Source: Streptomyces sp. NBC_00224
Lineage (GTDB): Bacteria > Actinomycetota > Actinomycetes > Streptomycetales > Streptomycetaceae
Direction: 5' to 3'
Assembly: GCF_041435195.1 (NCBI RefSeq)
Contig: NZ_CP108106.1
Location: 7,019,001-7,083,000, forward strand
Length of the DNA: 64,000 bases
Shown here piece after piece: positions 7,516 to 16,292 of this stretch. How positions within the stretch are numbered: the first letter of the stretch is position 1; every line of letters begins with the position of its first letter. The notes beneath the pieces were generated by a model that saw nothing but the letters and a program-made list of their open reading frames with translations, was not told the origin of the DNA and did no database searches. The translations under genes were made by a program, and so were the position numbers.

Positions 7516-8847
7516 ATGAGGTTCGGCGCGAGGCTCGCGCTCGCCGTCATCGCCCTCGCCGCCCTTGCCACCGCCTGCGGTGTTCCTCAGGACAGTGGTC
7601 CGCCGTCGCACACCGCCGCGGACTGTGGGCCGTACGCCAGATACGGCAAGCACCCCGGCACCAAGGTCACCGTCTACGCGGAGAACCGGGACCGGGAGGC
7701 CGACCTGTTCGAAGAGACCTGGGCGGACTTCGCGGACTGCACGGGAATCGACGTCCAGTACGAGGGGGACGGGGAGTTCGAGGCCGAGATCCAGCTCCGG
7801 GTCGACGGCGGGAGCGCCCCTGACGTGGCGTTCTTCCCCCAGCCCGGGCTCCTGGAACGCTTCGCGCGGGCAGGGAAGCTCAAGCCCGCGAGCGCCGGGG
7901 TCGTGGCCCTCGCGAAGCAGGGCTGGTCGGCTGACTGGAACAGCTACGCGACCGTGAACGGCACCCTCTACGGCACGCCGCTGGTCGCGAACGTGAAGTC
8001 GTTCGTCTGGTACTCCCCGAAGTTCTTCCGGGACAGGGGACTGAGCGTTCCCCGCACGTGGTCCGAGCTGATGGCCGTGACGGAGAAGGTCGCGGCGTCG
8101 GGCGTGAAGCCGTGGTGCGCGGGCATCGAGTCCGCCGAGGCGACCGGCTGGCCCGTGACGGACTGGGTCGAGGACGTCCTGCTGCGCCAGCAGGGCACGG
8201 ACGTCTACGACCAGTGGGTCGCCCACAAGATCCCGTTCAACGACCCGCGGGTGATCAAGGCCATGGACACCGTGGGGTCCATCCTCAAGAACGACCGGTA
8301 CGCCAACGGCGGTTTCGGTCCGGCCCGGTCGATGGCGTCGATCTCCTTCCAGGAAGCCGGCACACCGATTCTCTCCGGCGACTGTGCGATGCACCGCCAG
8401 GCCTCGTTCTATGCCGGTCTGTGGCCGAAGGGCACCGAGATCGGACCGGACAAGGACGTCTACGCCTTCCTCCTGCCGGGGGCCGACCCGGCCGGCCGCC
8501 CCGTACTGGGCGGTGGGGTGTTCACCGCGGCGTTCGCCGACCGTCCCGAAGTGCGGGCCTTCCAGGAGTATCTGGCCTCCGCGGACTTCGCGAACGCGCG
8601 TATGAAGAAGGGCCCGTTCGTCTCGGCGAACAGGGGCGTGGATCCGGCGAACGCCGCGACCCCGGTCGACAGGCTCTCGATCCAGCTGCTCCAGGACCCC
8701 AGGACACAGTTCAGGTTCGACGGTTCGGACCTGATGCCCGCGTCGGTCGGCGCCGGGACGTTCTGGAAGGGAGCCGTCGACTGGATCGGCGGCGCGAGCA
8801 CCCGTCAGGTCGCCGACTCCATCGAACGGTCCTGGCCGAGCCACTGA
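7516..8847 (+). CDS. ABC sugar transporter solute-binding lipoprotein
   Basis: A 443-aa extracellular solute-binding protein of the sugar-binding family 1 type. The N-terminus is a lipoprotein signal with lipobox LATAC (lipid-anchored Cys21). The mature part shows the family layout: KVTVYAENRDREADLFEETW, GGSAPDVAFFPQPGLLERF, YGTPLVANVKSFVWYSPKFF, ending with a Trp/Gly-rich tail. Similarity is strongest to alpha-glucoside/AglE-like binding proteins. The stop overlaps the next ATG (TGATG). It captures an oligosaccharide or glycoside outside the membrane and delivers it to the two permeases that follow. Confidence 0.93.
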   Translation: MRFGARLALAVIALAALATACGVPQDSGPPSHTAADCGPYARYGKHPGTKVTVYAENRDREADLFEETWADFADCTGIDVQYEGDGEFEAEIQLRVDGGSAPDVAFFPQPGLLERFARAGKLKPASAGVVALAKQGWSADWNSYATVNGTLYGTPLVANVKSFVWYSPKFFRDRGLSVPRTWSELMAVTEKVAASGVKPWCAGIESAEATGWPVTDWVEDVLLRQQGTDVYDQWVAHKIPFNDPRVIKAMDTVGSILKNDRYANGGFGPARSMASISFQEAGTPILSGDCAMHRQASFYAGLWPKGTEIGPDKDVYAFLLPGADPAGRPVLGGGVFTAAFADRPEVRAFQEYLASADFANARMKKGPFVSANRGVDPANAATPVDRLSIQLLQDPRTQFRFDGSDLMPASVGAGTFWKGAVDWIGGASTRQVADSIERSWPSH

Positions 8848-9812
8848 TGTCGTTCGACGCCGTCGCCCAGCAGCCCAAGCTGCTGTACCTGCTCCAGGGC
8901 GTCGCCGCCTTCGCGGCGGTGGTCTCCCTGATCCTGCTGGCGCTGCACCGGGGACCGGTACGGAGGAGGGCCGCGGCCCTGATCCTGCTGGCCCCCGCGC
9001 TGCTGCTGCTCACGGTCGGTCTTCTCCTTCCAGGTCTGCGCACCCTGGTGCTGTCGTTCACCGACAGCGGGGGAGACGCGTGGGCCGGATTCGACAACTA
9101 CGTGTGGATGTTCACCGATCCCCGGGCGCTGGTCGCGCTGCGCAACACCCTGGCGTGGGTGGTGCTCGTGCCGTTGCTGGCGACCTCGGTCGGTCTGCTC
9201 TACGCGGCGGCCGTCGTACGGTCGCGGTTCAGAGCGTTCGCGCTGTCCCTCGTCCTGATGCCGATGGCGATCTCCTTCGTCGGCGCGGGTGTCGTCTGGA
9301 GGTTCGTCTACGCCTACCGTCCCGCGGAGGTCGGGCAGATCGGGCTGCTGAACCAGCTCGTCGTCGCGTTCGGCGGCGAACCGAGGCAATGGCTCGTGGA
9401 CTCGCCCTGGAACGTCCTGTTCCTCATCGTGGTGATGGTGTGGACACAGGCGGGCTTCGCGGCCGTCCTGCTGGCGGGCGCGATCGCGGCGGTTCCCCGT
9501 GAGATGACGGAGGCGGCCCAACTGGACGGTGCCTCCCCCCGGCAGATCTTCTGGCGGATCACCATGCCGTCGGTCAGGCCCACTCTGCTCGTCGTGGTCC
9601 TCGCCCAGGCGATCGGCACCTTCAAGGCCTTCGACATCGTCAAGACCATGACCGGCGGACAGTTCGACACGGGCGTCATCGCCCACGAGATGTACGACCA
9701 GGCCTTCCGCTACGGCGAGACGGGCCGCGGCGCGGCGCTCGCCGTGCTCCTCTTCGTCCTCGTCACCCCCTTCGTCGCCCACCAGGTCCGGGCGCAGCGG
9801 AGGGCGGGGTGA
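8847..9812 (+). CDS. ABC sugar transporter permease 1 (AglF/MalF-like)
   Basis: A 321-aa inner-membrane permease with about seven to eight hydrophobic segments. The cytoplasmic EAA loop reads EAAQLDGASPRQIFWRITMP, the site that docks the ATPase. The periplasmic segment VWRFVYAYRPAEVGQIGLLN is typical of AglF-like permeases. The start at 8847 overlaps the binding-protein stop by 1 bp; the longer open frame upstream is overlap with that gene. The 3' end overlaps the GTG of permease 2. Confidence 0.92.
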   Translation: MSFDAVAQQPKLLYLLQGVAAFAAVVSLILLALHRGPVRRRAAALILLAPALLLLTVGLLLPGLRTLVLSFTDSGGDAWAGFDNYVWMFTDPRALVALRNTLAWVVLVPLLATSVGLLYAAAVVRSRFRAFALSLVLMPMAISFVGAGVVWRFVYAYRPAEVGQIGLLNQLVVAFGGEPRQWLVDSPWNVLFLIVVMVWTQAGFAAVLLAGAIAAVPREMTEAAQLDGASPRQIFWRITMPSVRPTLLVVVLAQAIGTFKAFDIVKTMTGGQFDTGVIAHEMYDQAFRYGETGRGAALAVLLFVLVTPFVAHQVRAQRRAG

Positions 9813-10696
9813 ACGGCGTCCGCGAGCGTCTGGGCTCCCGCGCCTTCTCGTCGATCGCCGTGGTGATCGCGGTCCTCTGGACGACACCGACCCTCGGTCT
9901 GCTGCTCTCCTCGTTCCGCCCCGAGGAGGAGATCAAGACGACGGGCTGGTGGACCGTGTTCGGTACGCCCCACCTCACGCTCGACAACTACGGCGAGGTG
10001 CTGTCCGGCGGCGGGAACGGGTCGGGGCGGCTCGCGGAGCACTTCGTCAACTCCGTCGTCATCACCCTCCCATCGGTGCTGTTCCCGCTCGTGCTGGCGT
10101 TCTTCGCGGCGTACGCCCTGGCGTGGATCGACTTCAGGGGGCGGGACGCGCTCGTCGTCGGCATCTTCGCGCTCCAGGTCGTGCCGCTCCAGATGGCGCT
10201 CGTCCCCCTCCTGAAGCTGTTCTCCCAGGGCTGGCTGTTCCTGCCCGCCTGGAACCTCACCGGTCCCGCGCGTTTCGGCCAGGTCTGGTTCGCCCACACG
10301 GTCTTCGCGCTGCCGTTCGCGGTCTTCCTCCTGCACAACTTCCTGGCGGGGCTGCCCCGGGACCTGATCGAGGCCGCCCGCGTCGACGGCGCGTCGCACG
10401 GGACGCTGCTGCTCCGGATCGTGCTGCCCCTGGCCTGCCCGGCCCTGGTCTCCTTCGCCGTCATCCAGTTCATCTGGGTGTGGAACGACCTCCTCGTGGC
10501 ACTGACGCTGTCGGGCGGAACGGCCGAGACCGCGCCGATGACGGTCAGACTGGCGAGCCTGGCCGGGACGTACGGCAACGAGTGGCAGCGGCTCACCGCG
10601 GGAGCCTTCGTGGCGGCGTTCGTCCCGCTGCTCGTCTTCTTCTCCCTCCGGCGGCACTTCGCACGGGGACTGCTCGCCGGATCGGTCAAGGGATGA
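9809..10696 (+). CDS. ABC sugar transporter permease 2 (AglG/MalG-like)
   Basis: A 295-aa permease with six predicted transmembrane helices and the EAA motif EAARVDGASHGTLLLRIVLP. It starts with GTG, overlapping the permease 1 stop by 4 bp (GTGA). With its neighbours it forms a CUT1-type importer lacking a nucleotide-binding subunit. In streptomycetes such importers usually share the multiplexing ATPase MsiK, so an unlinked ATPase is expected. The 3' end overlaps the regulator start (ATGA). Confidence 0.92.
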   Translation: MNGVRERLGSRAFSSIAVVIAVLWTTPTLGLLLSSFRPEEEIKTTGWWTVFGTPHLTLDNYGEVLSGGGNGSGRLAEHFVNSVVITLPSVLFPLVLAFFAAYALAWIDFRGRDALVVGIFALQVVPLQMALVPLLKLFSQGWLFLPAWNLTGPARFGQVWFAHTVFALPFAVFLLHNFLAGLPRDLIEAARVDGASHGTLLLRIVLPLACPALVSFAVIQFIWVWNDLLVALTLSGGTAETAPMTVRLASLAGTYGNEWQRLTAGAFVAAFVPLLVFFSLRRHFARGLLAGSVKG

Positions 10697-13461
10697 GCCC
10701 CGACCGGCCCGGGGGACAAGGCATGGCGGTGTCCGGGAGCGCGGGGCTGAGTCGGCCCGGGCTGCGGGGCCGCGAAGCCGAGCTGGAGCGGCTGCGCGCC
10801 CTGGTCGAGGCGGTGCGCGACGGCGAGGGAGGAGCGATCGCGCTGCTCCTGGGCGAGTCCGGGATCGGGAAGACCGTACTGCTGCGGGAGACCGTCTCGA
10901 TCGCGCGGGCTCACGGGTTCGTCGTCAGCCATGGACGCGCCGAGGAACTGCACGAGCTGGCACCGCTCGCCTCACTGGCCTCGGGCCTCCTGCACGGTGA
11001 CCCGCCGCTGCTGTCCAGCACGGACTTCGCCGACCTCGCGGGCCATCACGACCAGCGCATCTGGCTCGTGGAACGACTGGCCCAGCTGATCGAGGAACGC
11101 TCGGCGGGCACGCCCGTGCTGATCGCGGTCGACGACGTCCAATGGGCCGACCCGCTGAGCCGGTTCGCCCTGAGCGTCATGCCGGCACGGCTGCTCAGCT
11201 CCCCGGTCCTCTGGCTGCTCACGGGCAGGAACGACCCGGAACTGTACGGGCAGGGGCCGCGGACGACGACCCTCCCCCTCCGGCCGCTGTCCGACACGGC
11301 CCTGGCCGAGCTGGCACGGGACGTCCTCGGCGGGGACGTGCCGACGCAGGTCGCGGAACTTCTCGACGGGGCGGGAGGCAACCCCTTCCTCGCGGCCGAG
11401 ATGCTCACGGGCATCGCGGCGTCGGGCGCGGACGCGCCGGAGCCGCCGGAGCGGCTGGTCCTCGGTGTACGCGACCGGCTGGCCGACCTCCGGCCGGACA
11501 CCCTCCACTTCCTGCGGATCGGCTCGGTCCTCGGTCGCGCGTTCTCGCTCGCGGACGCCGCCGCCCTGTGCGGCCGGCCCGCTTCCGGACTCAGCGCCGA
11601 AGTGGACGAGGCGATCGCCGCCGCCCTGCTCCACGACGACGGCGAACGCCTCCTGTTCCGCCACGACCTGCTCCGCCAGGCGGTGTACGCCGATCTCGCC
11701 CCCTCCGTACGCCGGGCGCTCCACCGTGAGGCCGCGAGCCGGCTCGTCGCGGCGGGCCGGAGCTCCACCGACGCGGTCCCGCATCTGCTGAAGAGCGCCG
11801 AACCCGGCGACCAGGAGGCGATCGGGCTGCTCGGCACGGCCGCCACGGATGTGATGGCCGTGATGCCCGACCTCGCCGCCGACCTGGCCGTACGCGCCCT
11901 GGAACTCGTACCGCCCCATGCGCCCATGGTGTTCGACGTGGGAGAACGGGCCATCGTCGCGCTGACCCGCGCGGGCCGGTACACCCAGGCACGGGATACC
12001 GGCGACACGCTGCTCGCCCGGCAGCCGCCCCTGGACGTCTTCGCCCGTCTGCAGTCCGTACTCGGCGACACGCTGTGGCACCTCGACGACGTCCACGAGC
12101 TGACCCGCCGCTCGACAGCCGCACTGGCAGCCGTCACCGACCCGGTGATCCGCGCCCGGCTCACCGCCCGGCAGGCCCTCGCCCGGTCCCGCGGGCGCGA
12201 CCTCGGGGCCGCTCGCGAGACCGGCGAACGGGCGCTCGCCGAGGCGGAGCGGTCCGGTGACCGGGAGGCCCGTGTCCTCGCGCTGTGGGGCCTCGGCGAG
12301 ATCGCCCTCAACGCGGGCGACTGCGCCGCCGCCGTCGAACACCACACGGCGCTCAGCGTGTTCGACACGGCCTTCCTTCCCGAGGAGGCCGTCGCCCGGA
12401 TCCACATGGACGACTTCGACACCGTAAGGCGACTGCTCCGGACGGCGGGCGACGCTCCCCTGCGCCCCGCCATGCTGATCTGGGCCCAGGCAACCCTGAA
12501 CATGGGGCTCGGCCGGCTCGACGACGCGGACGCCGACCTCGTCACCGCCGAGCGGCTCGAAGCGGACCTCCACGTGCCAGGCAACCTGGTCAACATCCGC
12601 GTCAACCGCGGCCTCCTCGCGATGCTGCGCGGTGACCGCGAAGCCGCGCGGGAACACCTGGACGTCGTGCGGGCGACCGTGGCCGAGCGGCCGAACACGG
12701 GCAACCACGCCACGCACCAGTACTTCGAGGCCGTCGTCGCCGACGCCGACGGCGACCACGCGGCAGCGGCCGAACTGGTCCGATCCGTGCAGCGTGACCA
12801 TCCCTTCCTCCGCTGGCGGCTCCTGCGCCCCCATGTCGTCCAGGCCGTGCGGATCGCCCTGCGCGGCGGGGACCGGAACCTGGCCGAGGACCTCGCGGCC
12901 CAGGCGGCGGAGCACGCCACCCGCAACCCTTCCGTGCCGACCGCACAGGGGACGGCCGCCCACGCGGTCGGCCTGGTGAACGCCGACCACGGACTCCTGG
13001 AGCGATCGGTCCACGTCCTCCTCACCGGCCTCCGGCAGCTGTCCCTCGCCGCCGCATCCGCCGACCTCGGGCGCGCTCTTCTCGCGGCAGGCGACCCCGC
13101 TGCGACACCCGCCCTGACCAGGGCGCACGACATCTACGCCCAGGCGGGGGCCGACGCCGAGGCAGACCGGGTCCGGGCCGATCTGGAACGGGCCACCAGC
13201 CGCTCCGGACGGCGCACCGGAGGCCTGCGGCCGCGCCCCGGCCAGGGCTGGGACGCGCTCACGGCCTCGGAACGCAAGGTGGCCCGGCTGATCGCCGCGG
13301 GCCACACCAACCGGTCGGCCGCGGAGGCCCTCGTCGTCTCCCCGCACACGGTCAACACCCATCTGGCGTCGATCTTCCGCAAGCTCTCGGTGCGCTCCAG
13401 GGTCCACCTGGCCCGGATCGTGCTTGCGGAGGGCGACGCCGGAACAGCCACCGGCGGCTGA
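10693..13461 (+). CDS. LAL-type LuxR regulator (MalT-like), coupled to the ABC transporter
   Basis: A 922-aa ATP-binding regulator. Walker A GESGIGKT lies at residues 54-61, Walker B is VLIAVDDVQWADP, a long helical TPR-like middle follows, and the C-terminal LuxR helix-turn-helix begins at LTASERKVARLIAAGHTNRSA. STAND-type LAL proteins are ATP- and ligand-activated transcription activators; MalT, the maltose activator, is the archetype. Being last in a sugar-importer operon with a 4-bp overlap suggests it senses the imported sugar and activates the same operon, perhaps through the repeats at 7417-7453. A second in-frame ATG lies 10 codons downstream. Confidence 0.9.
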   Translation: MSPDRPGGQGMAVSGSAGLSRPGLRGREAELERLRALVEAVRDGEGGAIALLLGESGIGKTVLLRETVSIARAHGFVVSHGRAEELHELAPLASLASGLLHGDPPLLSSTDFADLAGHHDQRIWLVERLAQLIEERSAGTPVLIAVDDVQWADPLSRFALSVMPARLLSSPVLWLLTGRNDPELYGQGPRTTTLPLRPLSDTALAELARDVLGGDVPTQVAELLDGAGGNPFLAAEMLTGIAASGADAPEPPERLVLGVRDRLADLRPDTLHFLRIGSVLGRAFSLADAAALCGRPASGLSAEVDEAIAAALLHDDGERLLFRHDLLRQAVYADLAPSVRRALHREAASRLVAAGRSSTDAVPHLLKSAEPGDQEAIGLLGTAATDVMAVMPDLAADLAVRALELVPPHAPMVFDVGERAIVALTRAGRYTQARDTGDTLLARQPPLDVFARLQSVLGDTLWHLDDVHELTRRSTAALAAVTDPVIRARLTARQALARSRGRDLGAARETGERALAEAERSGDREARVLALWGLGEIALNAGDCAAAVEHHTALSVFDTAFLPEEAVARIHMDDFDTVRRLLRTAGDAPLRPAMLIWAQATLNMGLGRLDDADADLVTAERLEADLHVPGNLVNIRVNRGLLAMLRGDREAAREHLDVVRATVAERPNTGNHATHQYFEAVVADADGDHAAAAELVRSVQRDHPFLRWRLLRPHVVQAVRIALRGGDRNLAEDLAAQAAEHATRNPSVPTAQGTAAHAVGLVNADHGLLERSVHVLLTGLRQLSLAAASADLGRALLAAGDPAATPALTRAHDIYAQAGADAEADRVRADLERATSRSGRRTGGLRPRPGQGWDALTASERKVARLIAAGHTNRSAAEALVVSPHTVNTHLASIFRKLSVRSRVHLARIVLAEGDAGTATGG

Positions 13462-13535
13462 GTGACCTCTGCGCCCCCGTGCAAGGTGTGGTGCGCGGTA
13501 CGGCAACAGGAGGTGCGGGACCGGTCCTAGCGTGA

Positions 13536-14432
<897 letters not shown>

Positions 14433-14452
14433 CGCCGCACCGTTGACCCGCT

Positions 14453-14481
14453 GGGTGACGCCGGAGCCCCCGGCGTCACCC
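14453..14481 (+). terminator. terminator-like hairpin after the haloperoxidase gene
   Basis: A perfect 12-bp stem (GGGTGACGCCGG pairs with CCGGCGTCACCC) has a 5-nt loop and starts about 20 bp after the stop. There is no T-tract, which is usual for high-GC actinomycete terminators. Confidence 0.7.
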
Positions 14482-14535
14482 CGGCCCCCGGTTCCCGGCG
14501 CGGGAACCGGACGAGCTCAGGAGAGCAGATACCCC

Positions 14536-15621
14536 ATGCAGTTCGGCATCTTCACCGTCGGGGACGTGACCCCCGACCCCACCAACGGCCGTACTCCGTC
14601 GGAACACGAGCGCATCAAGGCGATGGTCGCCATCGCCCTCAAGGCCGAGGAAGTCGGCCTGGACGTCTTCGCGACCGGCGAGCACCACAACCCGCCGTTC
14701 GTCCCGTCGTCGCCGACGACCATGCTCGGCTACATCGCCGCCCGCACCGAGAAGCTGATCCTGTCCACGTCCACGACGCTGATCACCACCAACGACCCGG
14801 TGAAGATCGCCGAGGACTACGCGATGCTCCAGCACCTGGCCGACGGCCGGGTCGACCTCATGCTGGGGCGCGGCAACACCGGTCCGGTCTACCCGTGGTT
14901 CGGACAGGACATCCGCCAGGGCATCAACCTCGCCAAGGAGAACTACACGCTGCTGCGCCGGCTGTGGCGCGAGGACGTCGTGGACTGGGAGGGCACGTTC
15001 CGTACGCCGCTCCAGGCCTTCACCTCGACACCCCGGCCCCTGGACGGCGTCCCGCCCTTCGTCTGGCACGGATCCATCAGGTCCCCCGAGATCGCGGAGC
15101 AGGCCGCCTTCTACGGCGACGGCTTCTTCCACAACAACATCTTCTGGCCGGCCGACCACACCAGGCGCATGGTGCAGCTCTACCGGCGCCGGTTCGCGCA
15201 CCACGGCCACGGCCGGCCGGAGGACGCCATCGTCGGCCTGGGCGGACAGGTCTTCATGCGCAAGAACTCCCAGGACGCCGTACGGGAGTTCCGTCCCTAC
15301 TTCGACAACGCTCCCGTGTACGGCCACGGCCCGTCGCTGGAGGACTTCACCGAGCAGACCCCGCTGACGGTGGGCTCTCCCCAGCAGGTCATCGAGCGGA
15401 CCCTGTCGTTCCGGGAGAGCGTCGGCGACTACCAGCGCCAGCTGTTCCTGATGGACCACGCGGGCCTGCCTCTGAAGACCGTCCTTGAACAGCTGGACAT
15501 CCTCGGCGAAGAGGTCGTGCCCGTCCTGCGGAGGGAATTCGCCAAGGGGCGTCCGTCCGGCGTGCCGGAGGCCCCCACGCACGCGTCCCTCCGCGCCGTC
15601 CGGGAGGTGTCCGCCGCATGA
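14536..15621 (+). CDS. FMN-dependent luciferase-like monooxygenase, CE1758 family
   Basis: A 361-aa bacterial-luciferase-fold monooxygenase. The N-terminus MQFGIFTVGDVTPDPTNG, the ATGEHHNPPF motif, LSTSTTLI and GRVDLMLGRGN are typical of LLM-class enzymes, and the pairing with the next gene matches the known CE1758/CE1759 duo. It would use FMNH2 supplied by the partner and O2 to oxidise an unknown organic substrate. The ATG at 14536 follows CAGGAGAGCAGATACCCC. The stop overlaps the reductase start (ATGA). Confidence 0.92.
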   Translation: MQFGIFTVGDVTPDPTNGRTPSEHERIKAMVAIALKAEEVGLDVFATGEHHNPPFVPSSPTTMLGYIAARTEKLILSTSTTLITTNDPVKIAEDYAMLQHLADGRVDLMLGRGNTGPVYPWFGQDIRQGINLAKENYTLLRRLWREDVVDWEGTFRTPLQAFTSTPRPLDGVPPFVWHGSIRSPEIAEQAAFYGDGFFHNNIFWPADHTRRMVQLYRRRFAHHGHGRPEDAIVGLGGQVFMRKNSQDAVREFRPYFDNAPVYGHGPSLEDFTEQTPLTVGSPQQVIERTLSFRESVGDYQRQLFLMDHAGLPLKTVLEQLDILGEEVVPVLRREFAKGRPSGVPEAPTHASLRAVREVSAA

Positions 15622-16232
15622 AGCTGATCGTCGTCTCCGCGGGGCTGAGCACCCCCTCCTCCACCCGCCTGCTCGCGGACCGGCTGGCCGAGTCGGCCCG
15701 CGACGAACTCGCCGCCCGGGGGCACGCGGCGTCGACCGAGGTCGTGGAGCTGCGCGAACTGGCCGGCGACATCGCCAACCATCTCGTGACCGGCTTTCCG
15801 CCGCCGCGACTGAGCGCCGCGATCGACGCGGTGACGGGGGCCGACGGCCTGATCGTCGTGACTCCCGTGTTCGCGGCTTCCTACAGCGGTCTCTTCAAGT
15901 CCTTCTTCGACGTGATCGATCCGGACGCCCTCTCCGGGAAGCCGGTCCTGATCGCGGCGACGGGCGGTACCGCCCGCCACTCCCTGGTCCTTGAGCACGC
16001 CGTGCGCCCGCTCTTCGCCTATCTCCGCGCCGTCGTCGTCCCCACCGCCGTGTACGCGGCCTCCGAGGACTGGGGCTCGGGGGGAGACGAGTACACCGAC
16101 GGCCTGCCCGGCCGCGTCCGCCGGGCGGGCGTCGAACTCGCCACGCTCATGGCGGCGCGCCCGGTCGGTGAAGAGCCCGAGGACGACGTCACCGTCCTCG
16201 AACGGCAACTCGCCGACCTGCGCTTCGACTGA
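15618..16232 (+). CDS. FMN reductase, CE1759 family, partner of the LLM monooxygenase
   Basis: A 204-aa flavodoxin-fold NADPH-dependent FMN reductase. The N-terminal phosphate-binding loop is VVSAGLSTPSSTR; VTPVFAASYSGLFKSFFDVID and AATGGTARHSL are conserved flavin-site stretches. It overlaps the monooxygenase by 4 bp and is translated with it, forming a two-component monooxygenase. No other flavin reductase lies nearby. Confidence 0.92.
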   Translation: MKLIVVSAGLSTPSSTRLLADRLAESARDELAARGHAASTEVVELRELAGDIANHLVTGFPPPRLSAAIDAVTGADGLIVVTPVFAASYSGLFKSFFDVIDPDALSGKPVLIAATGGTARHSLVLEHAVRPLFAYLRAVVVPTAVYAASEDWGSGGDEYTDGLPGRVRRAGVELATLMAARPVGEEPEDDVTVLERQLADLRFD

Positions 16233-16262
16233 GACGGGCCCCTGGGCCGGGCGACTGCGGGG

Positions 16263-16279
16263 TGGTTCATATGGTTCAT
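16263..16279. promoter_or_regulatory. direct repeat TGGTTCAT-A-TGGTTCAT upstream of LAL regulator 2
   Basis: Two exact 8-bp copies repeat with a 9-bp period, ending 13 bp before the ATG at 16293. The sequence CATACT at 16277-16282 could be a -10 element, which would place the transcript start at or near the ATG. The gene lacks a Shine-Dalgarno sequence, so a leaderless mRNA is plausible. The repeat could be a regulator site overlapping the promoter. Confidence 0.35.
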
Positions 16280-16292
16280 ACTGTTCCGCCGT

